A DNA stretch of 55,993 nt from Bog-756 sp050011635 (GCA_050011635.1 JBEKIU010000014.1:1-55993); one strand, 5' to 3'; counted from the stretch's first letter, positions 8,343 to 17,038 are shown. The notes: generated from the letters alone by a model not told the origin. Made by a program: numbers and translations.

Positions 8343-9836
8343 GTGCTCGATCTCCTCACCGGCTTCGTCGCCGAGCTCCGGGCCGCGGGAATCCCCGTCT
8401 CGCTCACCGAGCACCTCGACGCGGCCGAAGCCCTCACCCACGTCCCCATGGAGGACCGGGAGGCGATCAAGTACACGCTCGGGGCCAGCCTGGTGAAGTC
8501 GTCGTCCCACTGGAGGGCGTACGAGACGGCGTTCGAGATCTACTTCTCCCTGCGGGGCCCCGAGTACCGCATCGACGAGGAGTCCGACGACCCCGCGGCC
8601 GGCTCGGAGTTCGAGACGGATGGGATGACCGGCTCGGGCAACCGACGGGGCCAGGGTCGGGGCGGCGGCGGTGGCGGCCAGGAGGGGATGACACCCGAGG
8701 AGCTCGCCGATCTGCTCTACAAGGCGCTGCTCGGGGCCAACGACGCCATGGTGGCCGCAGTGGCCCGGCAGGCGGTGTCCCGCTACGCGGGGATGGAGGC
8801 AGGTCGGCCGGTCGGGGGGACCTACTACCTCTACCGGACGTTGCGGAACCTCGACCTCGACCAGGTGCTGGACCGGCTGGTGGATGCGGCCCGGGCCACG
8901 ACCTCGACGCTCAATGACGACTCGCCCCCCGAGCCCGGGGCCCCGTTGGCCACGCTCACCTCGCTCGAGGAGCGGCTGCTGCGCGACGAGTACCAGTCCC
9001 GTATCGATCGGCTCCGTCAGGAGATCGAGAACGAGATCAGGCGGCGCCTGGTTGCCGATCGGGGCAGCGAGGCGCTGGCCCGATCGCTGCGCAAGCCACT
9101 GCCCGAGGACATCGACGTGATGCACGCCACCCGCGACGAGCTGGTGGCGCTGCGGAAGTCGCTGCAGCCGCTCTCCCGCAAGCTGGCCGTCCGGCTGGCC
9201 CGAAAGAGGCGTCACGGCCGCAAGGGACCGCTGGACTTCCGCTCCACCATGCGCCACTCGCTCTCCACCGGCGGGGTTCCCGTCGATCCCAAATTCCGCT
9301 ATCCGCGGCCGTCGAAACCCGAGATCGTGGTCATCGCCGACATCTCCGGCTCGGTGGCGTCGTTCGCCCGCTTCACGCTCCACCTGGTCCACGCCATCAG
9401 CACCCAGTTCTCCAAGGTGCGCAGCTTCGTGTTCATCGACGGGATCGACGAGGTCAGCCGGTTCTTCGAGGGTGCCGACGATCCCGCCGACGCGGTGCAT
9501 CGCATCAACACCGAGGCCGACGTGATCTGGGTGGACGGCCATTCCGACTACGGTCACGCGCTCACCGTGTTCTGGGAGCGCTGGGGCGAGGAGATCACCC
9601 CGCGCACCAGCGTGCTGCTGCTCGGGGACGCCCGCAACAACTACCACGCCTCGCAGGCCTGGGTGGTCAAGGAGCTCCAGGCCCGGGCCCGCCACGTCTA
9701 CTGGCTCAATCCGGAGCCCCGGGCCTACTGGGACTCGGGCGACTCGATCGTCGGTGAGTACGCCATCCACTGCGACGACGTGGTCGAGTGCCGCACCCTC
9801 CGCCAGCTCGAACAGTTCGTCGGGGAACTGGCGTGA
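8343..9836 (+). CDS. VWA-domain protein, CoxE-like partner of MoxR
   Basis: The 497-aa protein starts at GTG 8343. An N-terminal helical part (AELRAAGIPVSLTEHLDAAE) is followed by a Gly-rich linker near 100-115, a charged middle, and a C-terminal VWA domain from about 325. The MIDAS motif is complete (IVVIADISGSV, i.e. DxSGS). Such proteins bind divalent metal and work with MoxR ATPases, as CoxD/CoxE do in CO dehydrogenase maturation. No Cox structural genes are in the window, so the client here is open. The stop overlaps the next gene by 4 nt (GTGA). Confidence 0.88.
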   Translation: MLDLLTGFVAELRAAGIPVSLTEHLDAAEALTHVPMEDREAIKYTLGASLVKSSSHWRAYETAFEIYFSLRGPEYRIDEESDDPAAGSEFETDGMTGSGNRRGQGRGGGGGGQEGMTPEELADLLYKALLGANDAMVAAVARQAVSRYAGMEAGRPVGGTYYLYRTLRNLDLDQVLDRLVDAARATTSTLNDDSPPEPGAPLATLTSLEERLLRDEYQSRIDRLRQEIENEIRRRLVADRGSEALARSLRKPLPEDIDVMHATRDELVALRKSLQPLSRKLAVRLARKRRHGRKGPLDFRSTMRHSLSTGGVPVDPKFRYPRPSKPEIVVIADISGSVASFARFTLHLVHAISTQFSKVRSFVFIDGIDEVSRFFEGADDPADAVHRINTEADVIWVDGHSDYGHALTVFWERWGEEITPRTSVLLLGDARNNYHASQAWVVKELQARARHVYWLNPEPRAYWDSGDSIVGEYAIHCDDVVECRTLRQLEQFVGELA

Positions 9837-10615
9837 CCGGCCCGCCCGGAGGCTTCGACGGGCTGTCGGGAGCGGGCGACCCGGTGGCGACGGTCACACC
9901 TCCGCCCGACGGCATCCGCACGATGTCGGCCCGGCCGACCACGGCGACCCGGGTGGTGATGATCCGCCACGGGGAGGCGGTGTGCAACGTATCGGGCGTG
10001 TGCGGTGGCCGGCTCGGATGCCGGGGGCTGACCCCGAGGGGCCGCCGGCAGGTCGAGGGGCTGCGCGACCGCCTGTTGGCCACCGGGGAGCTGGTGGGGG
10101 CCGATGCCCTCTACGCCAGCGTGCTGCCCCGGGCCATCGAGACCGCCGAGCTGGTGGCGCCGGCCCTGCTCGGCGACCGGGCCCGATCCGACGGGGGAGG
10201 ACGCGCCCCTCCCCATGTCGTGACCGAATGCGGCTTGTGCGAGCTCCACCCCGGAGAGGCCGACGGACTGACCTGGGGCGAGTTCACCGCCAAATTCGGC
10301 ACCCTCGACTGGGATGACGACCCGGGGCAGGCGATCGCCCCGGGTGGCGAGAGCTGGACCGGCTTCGTCAATCGGGTGGCGGCCACGCTGGACTCGCTGG
10401 CCGGCACCCACCGCGGCCAGGTGGTGGTGGTGGCCTGCCACGCCGGTGTGATCGAGGCGTCGCTCCTGGCCAAGCTGCCCGTGGCCGGGGGACTCGCCGG
10501 AGCCCGGCTCCAGCTCCGAACCGAGCACGCTTCCATGACCACCTGGGAGATCGACGAGGAACGGTGGCGGCTCCTCGGCTACAACGATGTGGCCCGGGCC
10601 ACGCCCGCCTGGTAG
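9833..10615 (+). CDS. histidine phosphatase family protein (phosphoglycerate mutase-like)
   Basis: Start GTG 9833 overlaps the VWA gene stop; 260 aa. The first ~40 residues are low complexity. The catalytic core begins with RVVMIRHGEA near 44 (RHG motif), followed by ASVLPRAIETAEL, and the second catalytic histidine is in VVACHAGVIEA near 200. Members act on phosphosugars, nucleotides or other small phosphoesters. The substrate cannot be told from sequence; a housekeeping mutase is unlikely given the diverged length and the coupling to MoxR/VWA genes. Confidence 0.85.
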   Translation: MTGPPGGFDGLSGAGDPVATVTPPPDGIRTMSARPTTATRVVMIRHGEAVCNVSGVCGGRLGCRGLTPRGRRQVEGLRDRLLATGELVGADALYASVLPRAIETAELVAPALLGDRARSDGGGRAPPHVVTECGLCELHPGEADGLTWGEFTAKFGTLDWDDDPGQAIAPGGESWTGFVNRVAATLDSLAGTHRGQVVVVACHAGVIEASLLAKLPVAGGLAGARLQLRTEHASMTTWEIDEERWRLLGYNDVARATPAW

Positions 10616-10669
10616 GCACCCGGGCCGACCCGATGCCACCCATGGCCCGCGCTCCGTCGCGGGGTGGGA

Positions 10670-12286
10670 TCAGCAGCCGTAGTCGTCGTCGAAGGCCGTG
10701 CTCATGCCACCGGCCGGATAGGGGAAGCTCGGCGAGCTGTACTGCACGATCTGGACCGGGCCCCGGGGCAGTCCGGAATAGAGCGAATGGACGTTCCGGC
10801 AGGTGGCCGCGGGGCTGAGGTCCCAGTCGGCCGCCCAGTAGGGCACGGCCGGGGAGTAGTCCGAGCCCACGATGCCCGTCCAGGCACCGGGGCTGGCGTA
10901 GATGCCCACCCCGTTGAGGCCCTCGTAGTGCAGCCCGTCGATGGCTCCCCTGACCAGGGCGGCGTTGGCGCCGAGGTTGGACGACCACTGCGGGACCCCC
11001 GGTGTGTCGGGCTCGACGTCGAGCCACCAGCCCACCGAGGTGTTGATCCCGGCCGCGGTGGCTTTGGCGAACGCGTTCAGGGCGGCACCGAATCCGAAGT
11101 TGCACGCTGACGGGGCGGCCGTCGTCTCACAGGCCGGGTCGCCGCTGGTCGGGGCCTGGCCGTAGGTCAGGTAGATGTAGAGATTGAGCCCCCCACCGGC
11201 CCAGGCCGCCTCGGCTCCCAGGCAGTCGTTGGTGCTGCCGTAGGAATCGCCCACTACCTCGACCAGCCCGATGGTGTGGGGGGAGGGCGGTAGGTTCCCG
11301 CACTGGAAGTTGGAGATGTCGTACCCGTAGGTGCCGGGCGGGTAGGACGAGCCTGCGAATTTGCCGTTGGCATCGGCTTCGGCCATCCCCACCACCGGAT
11401 TGTTGAGGACTTGGGGGGCCGAGCCCCAGTAGATGGCCCCGCCAAAGGCGGTCACCGCCCCGTTGGTGTTGGTGAACCAGTACCCGTTCCCCGAGTGGTC
11501 GGCGGTGATGGCCACGATGGGCCGGCTCTGGGGCACGTTCCCGAGCGAGCCGTAGAACGGCGCGTCGCCGAAGGCGAACACGCCGCCGTCAGATGCGGTG
11601 AACCAGTAGCCGTGTCCGTTGGGTGCCGCGATCATCCCCACGATGGGCTTGTTCAAGCTGATGTTCCCGGTCGACCCGTAGAAGGCGGCGTCTCCGAAGG
11701 AGAAGATGCCGCCGTCCGAGGCCACCAGCCAGTACCCCTTGCCGTCCGGGGTCGCCGCCATGCCCACGACGGGCTTGTTGAGGTGATGGCCGCCCATCGA
11801 TCCGTAGAAGGCGGCGTCACCGAACGCGAAGATGCCGCCGTCCGAGGCCACCAGCCAGTACCCGCCCCCGTTGGGGGTGGCGGCCATGCCGACGACCGGC
11901 TTGTTGAGCACCATGCCGCCGGTCGACCCATGGAACCCCGCATTCCCGAAGGCGAAGATGCCGCCGTCCGAGGCCACCAACCAGTACCCCTGGCTGTTGG
12001 CCGTCCCGGCCATGCCGACGACCGGCTTGTTGAGATGGATGTTGCCTGTCGAGCCGTAGAACCCGGCGCCACCGAAGGAGAACACCCCGCCGTCGGAGGC
12101 GACCAGCCAGTAGGCGGACACCGTCTTGGTGGTGGCGGCGGCGACCGGGGTGTCGGGCACGGCCACGGCCACCGATCCGAGCAGCCCGACCAGCAACGCC
12201 AGGGCCGCTCCCACCCCCCACCAACGCGGGCGCGGTCCTCCCGCCATCGGCGGCGTGGCATGGCTCCGGTGACGCAGTAACGGCAT
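10670..12286 (-). CDS. secreted repeat protein with C-terminal GH25/DUF1906-like domain
   Basis: Start ATG 12286 has GGAGA 9 nt upstream (an alternative TTG at 12295 does not); 538 aa. A basic N-terminus and hydrophobic segment (ALALLVGLLGSVAVAVP) form a signal peptide. Six tandem ~42-residue repeats follow, of pattern WLVASDGGIFAFGDAAFYGS ... LNKPVVGMAATPNGxGY. The last two are degenerate. The C-terminal ~210 residues resemble a TIM-barrel glycoside-hydrolase-like fold (YGYDISNFQC start, WWLDVEPD, GVGIYASPG, PYWAADWD, end FDDDYGC), as in DUF1906/GH25-type wall-active enzymes. Probable role: cell-wall-associated surface protein or hydrolase. Assignment of the C-domain is by motif resemblance only. 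Confidence 0.75.
   Translation of the reverse strand: MPLLRHRSHATPPMAGGPRPRWWGVGAALALLVGLLGSVAVAVPDTPVAAATTKTVSAYWLVASDGGVFSFGGAGFYGSTGNIHLNKPVVGMAGTANSQGYWLVASDGGIFAFGNAGFHGSTGGMVLNKPVVGMAATPNGGGYWLVASDGGIFAFGDAAFYGSMGGHHLNKPVVGMAATPDGKGYWLVASDGGIFSFGDAAFYGSTGNISLNKPIVGMIAAPNGHGYWFTASDGGVFAFGDAPFYGSLGNVPQSRPIVAITADHSGNGYWFTNTNGAVTAFGGAIYWGSAPQVLNNPVVGMAEADANGKFAGSSYPPGTYGYDISNFQCGNLPPSPHTIGLVEVVGDSYGSTNDCLGAEAAWAGGGLNLYIYLTYGQAPTSGDPACETTAAPSACNFGFGAALNAFAKATAAGINTSVGWWLDVEPDTPGVPQWSSNLGANAALVRGAIDGLHYEGLNGVGIYASPGAWTGIVGSDYSPAVPYWAADWDLSPAATCRNVHSLYSGLPRGPVQIVQYSSPSFPYPAGGMSTAFDDDYGC
11640..12110 (-). repeat. ~126-bp coding repeats of the surface protein
   Basis: The DNA encoding the repeat units is itself highly repetitive: blocks such as GATGCCGCCGTCCGAGGCCA and ACCGGCTTGTTGA recur at ~126-bp intervals. 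Such near-identity suggests recent unit duplication or gene conversion and makes the region prone to copy-number change. Confidence 0.7.
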
Positions 12287-12307
12287 GGCGAACAATCTCC
12301 ATCAATT

Positions 12308-12341
12308 GGATGCGTGCACTTGATGCGTGCACTCGGATGCG
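12308..12341. repeat. short 14-bp tandem repeat
   Basis: GATGCGTGCACT occurs at 12309-12320 and 12322-12333, with a partial third copy (GATGCGTGG) after it. It lies just upstream of the surface-protein start (minus strand) and could be part of its control region. No promoter consensus is clear here. Confidence 0.5.
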
Positions 12342-12453
12342 TGGCGCTCCCCGGGGCCCGGTTCGGCTGCACCGCTCGACAACGGCCCTGCCATGTCGCC
12401 AGCTCACTTGGGCGGGGCCATTCTCGCCGGTCGACGACGAGAGGTCAACGACC

Positions 12454-12655
12454 CTGGTCAGCCTCGCAGCAGCTCGGCGACGACCCTGGTCAGCCTCGCA
12501 GCAGCTCGGCGACGATGCTGGTCAGCCTCGCAGCAGCTCGGCGACGATGCTGGTCAGCCTCGCAGCAGCTCGGCGACGATGCTGGTCAGCCTCGCAGCAG
12601 CTCGGCGACGACCCTGGTCAGCCTGCTGGTCAGCCTCGCAGCAGCTCGGCGACGG
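12454..12655. repeat. 32-bp tandem repeat array overlapping the 3' end of the DAHP synthase gene
   Basis: The unit starts CTGGTCAGCCTCGCAGCAGC and ends TCGGCGACGATG (32 bp). Full copies start at 12454, 12486, 12518, 12550 and 12582. A 12-bp partial copy starts at 12614, and the copy starting at 12626 contains the stop codon and last codons of the aroG gene (ELLRG-stop on the minus strand). The spacer dinucleotide alternates (ATG or ACC). The array fills most of the gap between the two minus-strand genes. Confidence 0.95.
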
Positions 12656-13988
12656 CGAACGCCAGATCGAGGGACTGGCGGGCGTTGAGCCGGGGATCAC
12701 AGGTGGTCGTGTACCGCTGGTGTAGTTCGGCCTCGACGATGTCCTCGACGCCTCCCAGGCACTCGGTCACATCGTCCCCGGTGAGCTCCACGTGCACGCC
12801 ACCGGGCCAGGTGCCGACTTCGCGATGGGCCCGGAAGAACCCCTTGAGCTCACCGATGATGTCGTCGAATTTCCTGGTCTTCTGGCCGCCGTCGGCGGTG
12901 AAGGTATTGCCGTGCATCGGATCGCAGACCCACACCACCGGATGCCCCTCGTCCCTGACGGCACGCAGCAGCGGCGGAAGGCCCGAATCGATGGCATCGA
13001 CGCCGAGCCTCGTAATCAGGGTGAGGCGCCCCGAAACCCGTTCCGGATTGAGGCGCTCGCACAGGGCGATCACTTCGTCGGGGCTGGCATCCGGACCGAT
13101 CTTCGACCCGATCGGGTTGCAGATCCCCGACAGGAACTCGCAGTGGGCGCCCGACAGCTGACGGGTGCGCTCGCCCACCCACAGCATGTGGGCTGAGCAG
13201 TCGTACCACTCCTCGGTGAGCGAGTCGCGCCGGGTCAGGGCCTCCTCGTAGTCGAGGATGAGCGCTTCGTGGCTGGTCCAGAAGTCGACCTCGTGCAGGC
13301 TGTCCTCAGCGGTCAGGTTGATGCCGCAGGCGGCCATGAACCGGAGCGCCCGATCGATACCCACGGCGATGTCCTCGAACTGCTGTCCCTCGGTGGAGGA
13401 AGCCACGAATTGCTGGTTCCACGCGTGGACCTGGCTCAGATCGGCGAAGCCACCCTTGGTGAAGGCCCTGAGCAGGTTGAGCGTGGAGACCGACTGGTGG
13501 TAGGCGGCCACCAGCCGGGCCGGATCGGGGATGCGGGCGGCGCGTTCGGGTAGGTCGTCGTTGACCATGTGCCCACGGAAGGAGTCGATCACCTGGCCGC
13601 CGACGACCTCGGTGGGGGAGCTCCGGGGCTTGGCGAACTGACCGGCGATCCTGCCCACCTTGACCACCGGCACTCCGGCGCCGTAGGTGAGGACAACGGC
13701 CATCTGGAGGATCACCTTCAGCTTGTCCCTGATGGAGTCGGCGCTGAACTCGGTGAACGACTCGGCGCAGTCGCCCGCCTGCAACAGGAAGGCCTGGCCG
13801 TCGGCCGCCTCACCGAGGGCACGGGTCAGGTGCCGGGCCTCGCCCGCGAACACCAGGGGGGGAAGGCTGCTCAGCCGGGCGTGGACCCGCTTGAGCTCGG
13901 CCTCGTCGGGCCACACCGGTTGCTGCGCGGCCGGCTTCGACCTCCAGGTGTCAGGAGTCCACGAGGCGGGAATCGGTTGGGGGGCCAC
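12630..13988 (-). CDS. aroG: class II 3-deoxy-7-phosphoheptulonate (DAHP) synthase
   Basis: Condenses phosphoenolpyruvate and erythrose 4-phosphate in the first step of the shikimate pathway. The start is GTG 13988, chosen because TACGCT lies exactly 6 nt upstream; 452 aa, standard for the plant/actinobacterial class II type. Motifs: FLLQAGDCAESF, GRIAGQFAKPRS, the metal- and substrate-binding stretches FWTSHEALILDYE and VWVCDPMHGNT, and RLTLITRLG. The last codons lie inside the first unit of the 32-bp repeat array. It is divergent from the LLM oxidoreductase with a shared 37-nt promoter region. Confidence 0.95.
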   Translation of the reverse strand: MAPQPIPASWTPDTWRSKPAAQQPVWPDEAELKRVHARLSSLPPLVFAGEARHLTRALGEAADGQAFLLQAGDCAESFTEFSADSIRDKLKVILQMAVVLTYGAGVPVVKVGRIAGQFAKPRSSPTEVVGGQVIDSFRGHMVNDDLPERAARIPDPARLVAAYHQSVSTLNLLRAFTKGGFADLSQVHAWNQQFVASSTEGQQFEDIAVGIDRALRFMAACGINLTAEDSLHEVDFWTSHEALILDYEEALTRRDSLTEEWYDCSAHMLWVGERTRQLSGAHCEFLSGICNPIGSKIGPDASPDEVIALCERLNPERVSGRLTLITRLGVDAIDSGLPPLLRAVRDEGHPVVWVCDPMHGNTFTADGGQKTRKFDDIIGELKGFFRAHREVGTWPGGVHVELTGDDVTECLGGVEDIVEAELHQRYTTTCDPRLNARQSLDLAFAVAELLRG

Positions 13989-13994
13989 AGCACC

Positions 13995-14000
13995 AGCGTA
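13995..14000 (-). promoter_or_regulatory. candidate -10 box, leaderless start of aroG
   Basis: On the minus strand TACGCT (14000 to 13995) is followed by 6 nt and GTG 13988. It faces a mirror-image box for the divergent gene 14-19 nt away. Confidence 0.55.
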
Positions 14001-14013
14001 AAGCCTTCGGACG

Positions 14014-14019
14014 TAGGCT
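14014..14019 (+). promoter_or_regulatory. candidate -10 box, leaderless start of LLM oxidoreductase
   Basis: TAGGCT is followed by 6 nt (CGGGAC) and then ATG 14026. There is no Shine-Dalgarno sequence. Confidence 0.55.
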
Positions 14020-14025
14020 CGGGAC

Positions 14026-14955
14026 ATGCATCCCTTTCGATTCGGAGTCCAGCTGTCCAAGGCCGAAACCGGCGCCGCGTGGCGGGCCACGGCTCGGAAG
14101 ATCGAAGACCTCGGGTACTCGACGCTGTTCATCCCCGATCACTTCGAGGACCAGTTCGGGCCGCTGGTGGCGCTGACCGTGGCCGCGGAGGCGACCTCGG
14201 CGCTCAGGGTCGGCTCCCTCGTGTTCGGGAACGATTATCGGCACCCGGTCGTGCTGGCCAAGGAGATCGCCACGCTCGACGTGTTCTCCGACGGCAGGGT
14301 CGAGTTCGGGCTGGGCGCGGGCTGGATGACCAGCGACTACGAGCAGTCGGGCCTCGAGGAGGACGCGGCGGGCATCCGGATCTCCCGCATGGCCGAGAGC
14401 CTGACGGTGATGAAGTCACTCTGGTCGGCGGGCGAGGCCACCTTCTCGGGCCGGCACTACCGGGTCGCCGGCGCGGTCGGAGCGCCGACCCCGATCCAGC
14501 GGCCCCATCCGCCCATCATCATCGGGGGCGGGGGCCGGCGGGTCCTCGGCATCGCCGCCCGGGAGGCCGACATCGTGGGGGTGAACCCGAGCCTGGCCGC
14601 CGGCTACATCGGCCCCGAGGTCCTCGCCACGACCTCGGCCGAGTACTACGACCAGCGGATCGAGTGGATCCGGCAGGCGGCGGGCGAGCGGTTCGACGAC
14701 CTCGAGCTGCAGTGCCTCACCTTCCTCGTGCAGATCGTGCCCAACCGGGAGGAGGCGGTGGCCCAACTGGCCGGCGTGCTCTCCCTGACGACCGAGCAGG
14801 TCGAAGGGTCTCCGATCGCCATGATCGGGTCCACCGACCAGATCGCCGAGTTGCTGCGCGAGCGGCGGGAGCGGTTCGGCTTCTCCTACCTCGTGGTGCA
14901 CGAGGCGGAGATGGAAGCCTTCGCACCGGTGGTGGCCGCACTGTCCGGGACCTAG
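14026..14955 (+). CDS. LLM-class F420-dependent oxidoreductase (TIGR03621-like)
   Basis: 309-aa luciferase-like TIM-barrel oxidoreductase. It starts FRFGVQLSKAETGAAWRATA and contains GYSTLFIPDHFEDQFGP, VFGNDYRHPVVLAKEIATLD, GRVEFGLGAGWMTSDYEQSG and RPHPPIIIGGGGRRVLG. These are typical of actinobacterial F420-binding members rather than FMN-dependent luciferases. The substrate is unknown. It is divergent from the DAHP synthase gene and lies 2 nt upstream of nadD. Confidence 0.88.
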   Translation: MHPFRFGVQLSKAETGAAWRATARKIEDLGYSTLFIPDHFEDQFGPLVALTVAAEATSALRVGSLVFGNDYRHPVVLAKEIATLDVFSDGRVEFGLGAGWMTSDYEQSGLEEDAAGIRISRMAESLTVMKSLWSAGEATFSGRHYRVAGAVGAPTPIQRPHPPIIIGGGGRRVLGIAAREADIVGVNPSLAAGYIGPEVLATTSAEYYDQRIEWIRQAAGERFDDLELQCLTFLVQIVPNREEAVAQLAGVLSLTTEQVEGSPIAMIGSTDQIAELLRERRERFGFSYLVVHEAEMEAFAPVVAALSGT

Positions 14956-14957
14956 CG

Positions 14958-15557
14958 GTGGGGGAGCCGGCTGTCCGGATCGGGATATTCGGGGGGACCT
15001 TCGACCCCGTCCACACCGCACATCTCGAGGTGGCGGAGGCCGTGCGCACGGCCCTCGGGCTCGACCGGATGCTCCTGATGGTGGCCAACCAGCCCTGGCA
15101 GAAGCGGGGCCAACGGACGCTGACCCCGGCCGAGGACCGGTTCGCCATGGTCGAGGCCGCCGCCAGCGGGTGGCCGGGTCTCGATCCCTGTCGGATGGAG
15201 ATCGATCGGGGTGGCCCGACCTACACGATCGACACCGTCCGTCAACTGCAGCGGGACCTGCCTGCCGCGGAGCTGGTGCTGGTGGTGGGGTCGGACGTGG
15301 TGGCCGGGCTCACCACCTGGCAGGACGAGCCCACCCTCCGCCACCTGGTCACCCTGGCCGTCGTCGGCCGGCCGGGAGCGCCACCGGTCCTTCCTCCCCC
15401 GGGGTGGCGGGCTGTGACCGTGCCGGTGGCGCCCTTCGATGTGTCGAGCACCGAGCTGCGGGAGCGGCTCGAGTCCGGGCTCCCGGTGGACGGACTGGTC
15501 CCGGACGCGGTAATCCGTTGCATTCAGCAGCGGGGTCTGTACGCTACGAGGAGATGA
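14958..15557 (+). CDS. nadD: nicotinate-nucleotide adenylyltransferase
   Basis: Makes deamido-NAD from nicotinate mononucleotide and ATP. GTG 14958 gives 199 aa. The nucleotidyltransferase HxGH-type motif is seen in GIFGGTFDPVHTAHLEVA. The substrate loops are NQPWQKRG and DRGGPTYTIDTV, and the C-terminal ISSTxIR equivalent is VSSTELRERLESG. The stop overlaps the next ATG (ATGA). The nadD-(membrane protein)-rsfS order is typical of actinobacteria. Confidence 0.95.
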   Translation: MGEPAVRIGIFGGTFDPVHTAHLEVAEAVRTALGLDRMLLMVANQPWQKRGQRTLTPAEDRFAMVEAAASGWPGLDPCRMEIDRGGPTYTIDTVRQLQRDLPAAELVLVVGSDVVAGLTTWQDEPTLRHLVTLAVVGRPGAPPVLPPPGWRAVTVPVAPFDVSSTELRERLESGLPVDGLVPDAVIRCIQQRGLYATRR

Positions 15558-16024
15558 CCGTGGGGATGACGCCAAGGAATTCGGGCACCGCACAGTCACT
15601 CCGCCCGTTCCCTGGGGGCCAGACCGACCTGACGGGCCCCTCGGGCGCCCCGGAGGTGGGGAGCCGGCCGGTGGGGGAGGTCCTCGGGGGAGACGAGCAT
15701 CCGGTGCCGGCCGACGACCCGGAACCTGCGCGGCCTGATGTCGAAGGTCGGCCGGACCCGAGAACCGAAGGCCGCCGGCAGTTGCGTGCCGCCCGGAAGC
15801 GGCGCCGGCGAATCTCGATAGGCTGTGCCGTGTTGATCGCGGTGTGCACGGCCCTCACCTTGTTGATCGTGGCCGTCGCCCGCGACCGCTCGCCCAGTCT
15901 CTTCGTGGTGACCCCGCCGCCGGCGGCGCTCGTCTCATCGCCGCCCGTCGTCCACCATGCCGTTCTTGTTGTCGAATCCACCGAGACCCTCGGCGCGCTG
16001 GCGCCACAAGGAGGTCACCGTTGA
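15554..16024 (+). CDS. hypothetical single-pass membrane protein
   Basis: 156 aa, start ATG 15554 overlapping the nadD stop. Residues 1-75 are Pro/Gly/Asp-rich and probably disordered. They are followed by a basic patch (RRQLRAARKRRRRIS) and one hydrophobic segment (IGCAVLIAVCTALTLLIVAV, about 86-105), then a short Pro-rich tail. Positive-inside suggests a cytoplasmic N-terminus. No family is recognised. The TTGA overlap with rsfS implies co-expression. Confidence 0.7.
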   Translation: MTVGMTPRNSGTAQSLRPFPGGQTDLTGPSGAPEVGSRPVGEVLGGDEHPVPADDPEPARPDVEGRPDPRTEGRRQLRAARKRRRRISIGCAVLIAVCTALTLLIVAVARDRSPSLFVVTPPPAALVSSPPVVHHAVLVVESTETLGALAPQGGHR

Positions 16025-16422
16025 CGTCATTCAGTGCCACGCCGGTCGTCGAGGACGATGAGCAACCTGTGTCCGGAGCATGCATCGTCGCCGCCCGGGC
16101 CGCCGACGCCAAATCCGGTGAGGACACCGCCGTCCTGGCCATGGGCGAGCTTCTCGGGCTCACCGACGCCTTCGTGATCACCAGCGGGCGCAATGTCCGC
16201 CAGGTCCGGTCGATCGTCGACGAGGTGGAGCTCCGGGTGAAGGCGGCGGAGGGGCGTCCACCGGTCCGGGTGGAGGGACTCGACGACGCCCGCTGGGTGC
16301 TGATGGACTACGGCGACTTTCTGGTGCACGTATTTTTGGACGAGGCCCGTCAGTTCTACGACCTCGAGCATCTCTGGCTCGATGCCCCCCGGATCGAGTG
16401 GATGGAGCCCGGCCCGGCCTGA
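16021..16422 (+). CDS. rsfS: ribosome silencing factor RsfS
   Basis: Binds L14 and blocks subunit joining in starvation. TTG 16021 overlaps the previous stop (TTGA) and gives 133 aa. Family motifs are clear: DTAVLAMGELLGLTDAFVIT, GRNVRQVRSIVDEVE, and the C-terminal WVLMDYGDFLVHVFLDEARQ followed by FYDLEHLW. The next gene is convergent. Confidence 0.95.
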   Translation: MTSFSATPVVEDDEQPVSGACIVAARAADAKSGEDTAVLAMGELLGLTDAFVITSGRNVRQVRSIVDEVELRVKAAEGRPPVRVEGLDDARWVLMDYGDFLVHVFLDEARQFYDLEHLWLDAPRIEWMEPGPA

Positions 16423-16435
16423 GTGCCGGCTTCGA

Positions 16436-17038
16436 TCAGGGGAGGGGGGCCTGCGGCTGATACGAGGTCCGCTTCACCGGCCCCGCCACCTCGGCGCCGC
16501 TGGCCGTCGGGACGTCGATGGCCCGGTTGTCGATCTTGAAGACGACGCCGGTCACCCCGGGCTGCTCGGTGGCGGTGAAGACCACCTGGGCGATGGCCAG
16601 GGTCTGGTCGGGTCCGACCACCTGGACCGGATTGGCGGAGAAGAAGTCGACGGTGGCGATGCCGTCGGCGACGGTGGCTCTGACCCGGGTGGCGGTTCCG
16701 GACAGGAAGCTTTGGAGGCCGAGCTCCGATTCGGCCGCAGTGGGTCCTTCGAGCAGGGCGCCGATGATCTCGCTGAGGGTGGCCGGGACGGGTATGTTGC
16801 GAGACACCGCGTAGACGTGCTGGGCATGTTCCACCAGGTAGATGGTGGCCGGTACCGTCACGGGGGGCCGGACGACCGGGTGCACGGTGGTCGAAGTGAC
16901 CGGGGTGAGCAGGTGGAAGGGCACGTCCGTCTTGGCGATGGCGGTCGGGGTCCCGTTCGTCGGGATGCCGCATGCCGACGTCCCGATGGCCACCAGCATG
17001 AGCAGCCCGGCCACGACCCGGACGGCCCGCCGGCTCAC
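16436..17038 (-). CDS. GerMN-domain lipoprotein, LpqB-like
   Basis: GTG 17038 overlaps the kinase stop (GTGA) and is preferred over GTG 17053; 200 aa. The N-terminus is a lipoprotein signal peptide (RRAVRVVAGLLMLVAIG with lipobox TSAC, Cys followed by G). The rest matches a GerMN (sporulation/germination) domain: YLVEHAQHVYAVSRNIPV, EIIGALLEGPTAAE, GIATVDFFSANPVQVVG and AQVVFTATEQPGVTGVVFKI. In actinobacteria the lipoprotein LpqB follows mtrA-mtrB and has a GerMN domain plus a propeller. This version lacks the propeller, so it is a short LpqB-like partner of the two-component system. Confidence 0.85.
   Translation of the reverse strand: MSRRAVRVVAGLLMLVAIGTSACGIPTNGTPTAIAKTDVPFHLLTPVTSTTVHPVVRPPVTVPATIYLVEHAQHVYAVSRNIPVPATLSEIIGALLEGPTAAESELGLQSFLSGTATRVRATVADGIATVDFFSANPVQVVGPDQTLAIAQVVFTATEQPGVTGVVFKIDNRAIDVPTASGAEVAGPVKRTSYQPQAPLP

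Noticed and set aside
8343..9836. Part of a CO dehydrogenase maturation cluster
   Set aside because: The MoxR/VWA pair resembles CoxD/CoxE, but no coxMSL or other cox genes are present, so no CODH role is claimed.
12454..12655. CRISPR array
   Set aside because: Units are contiguous 32-bp tandem copies without unique spacers, and no cas genes are nearby.
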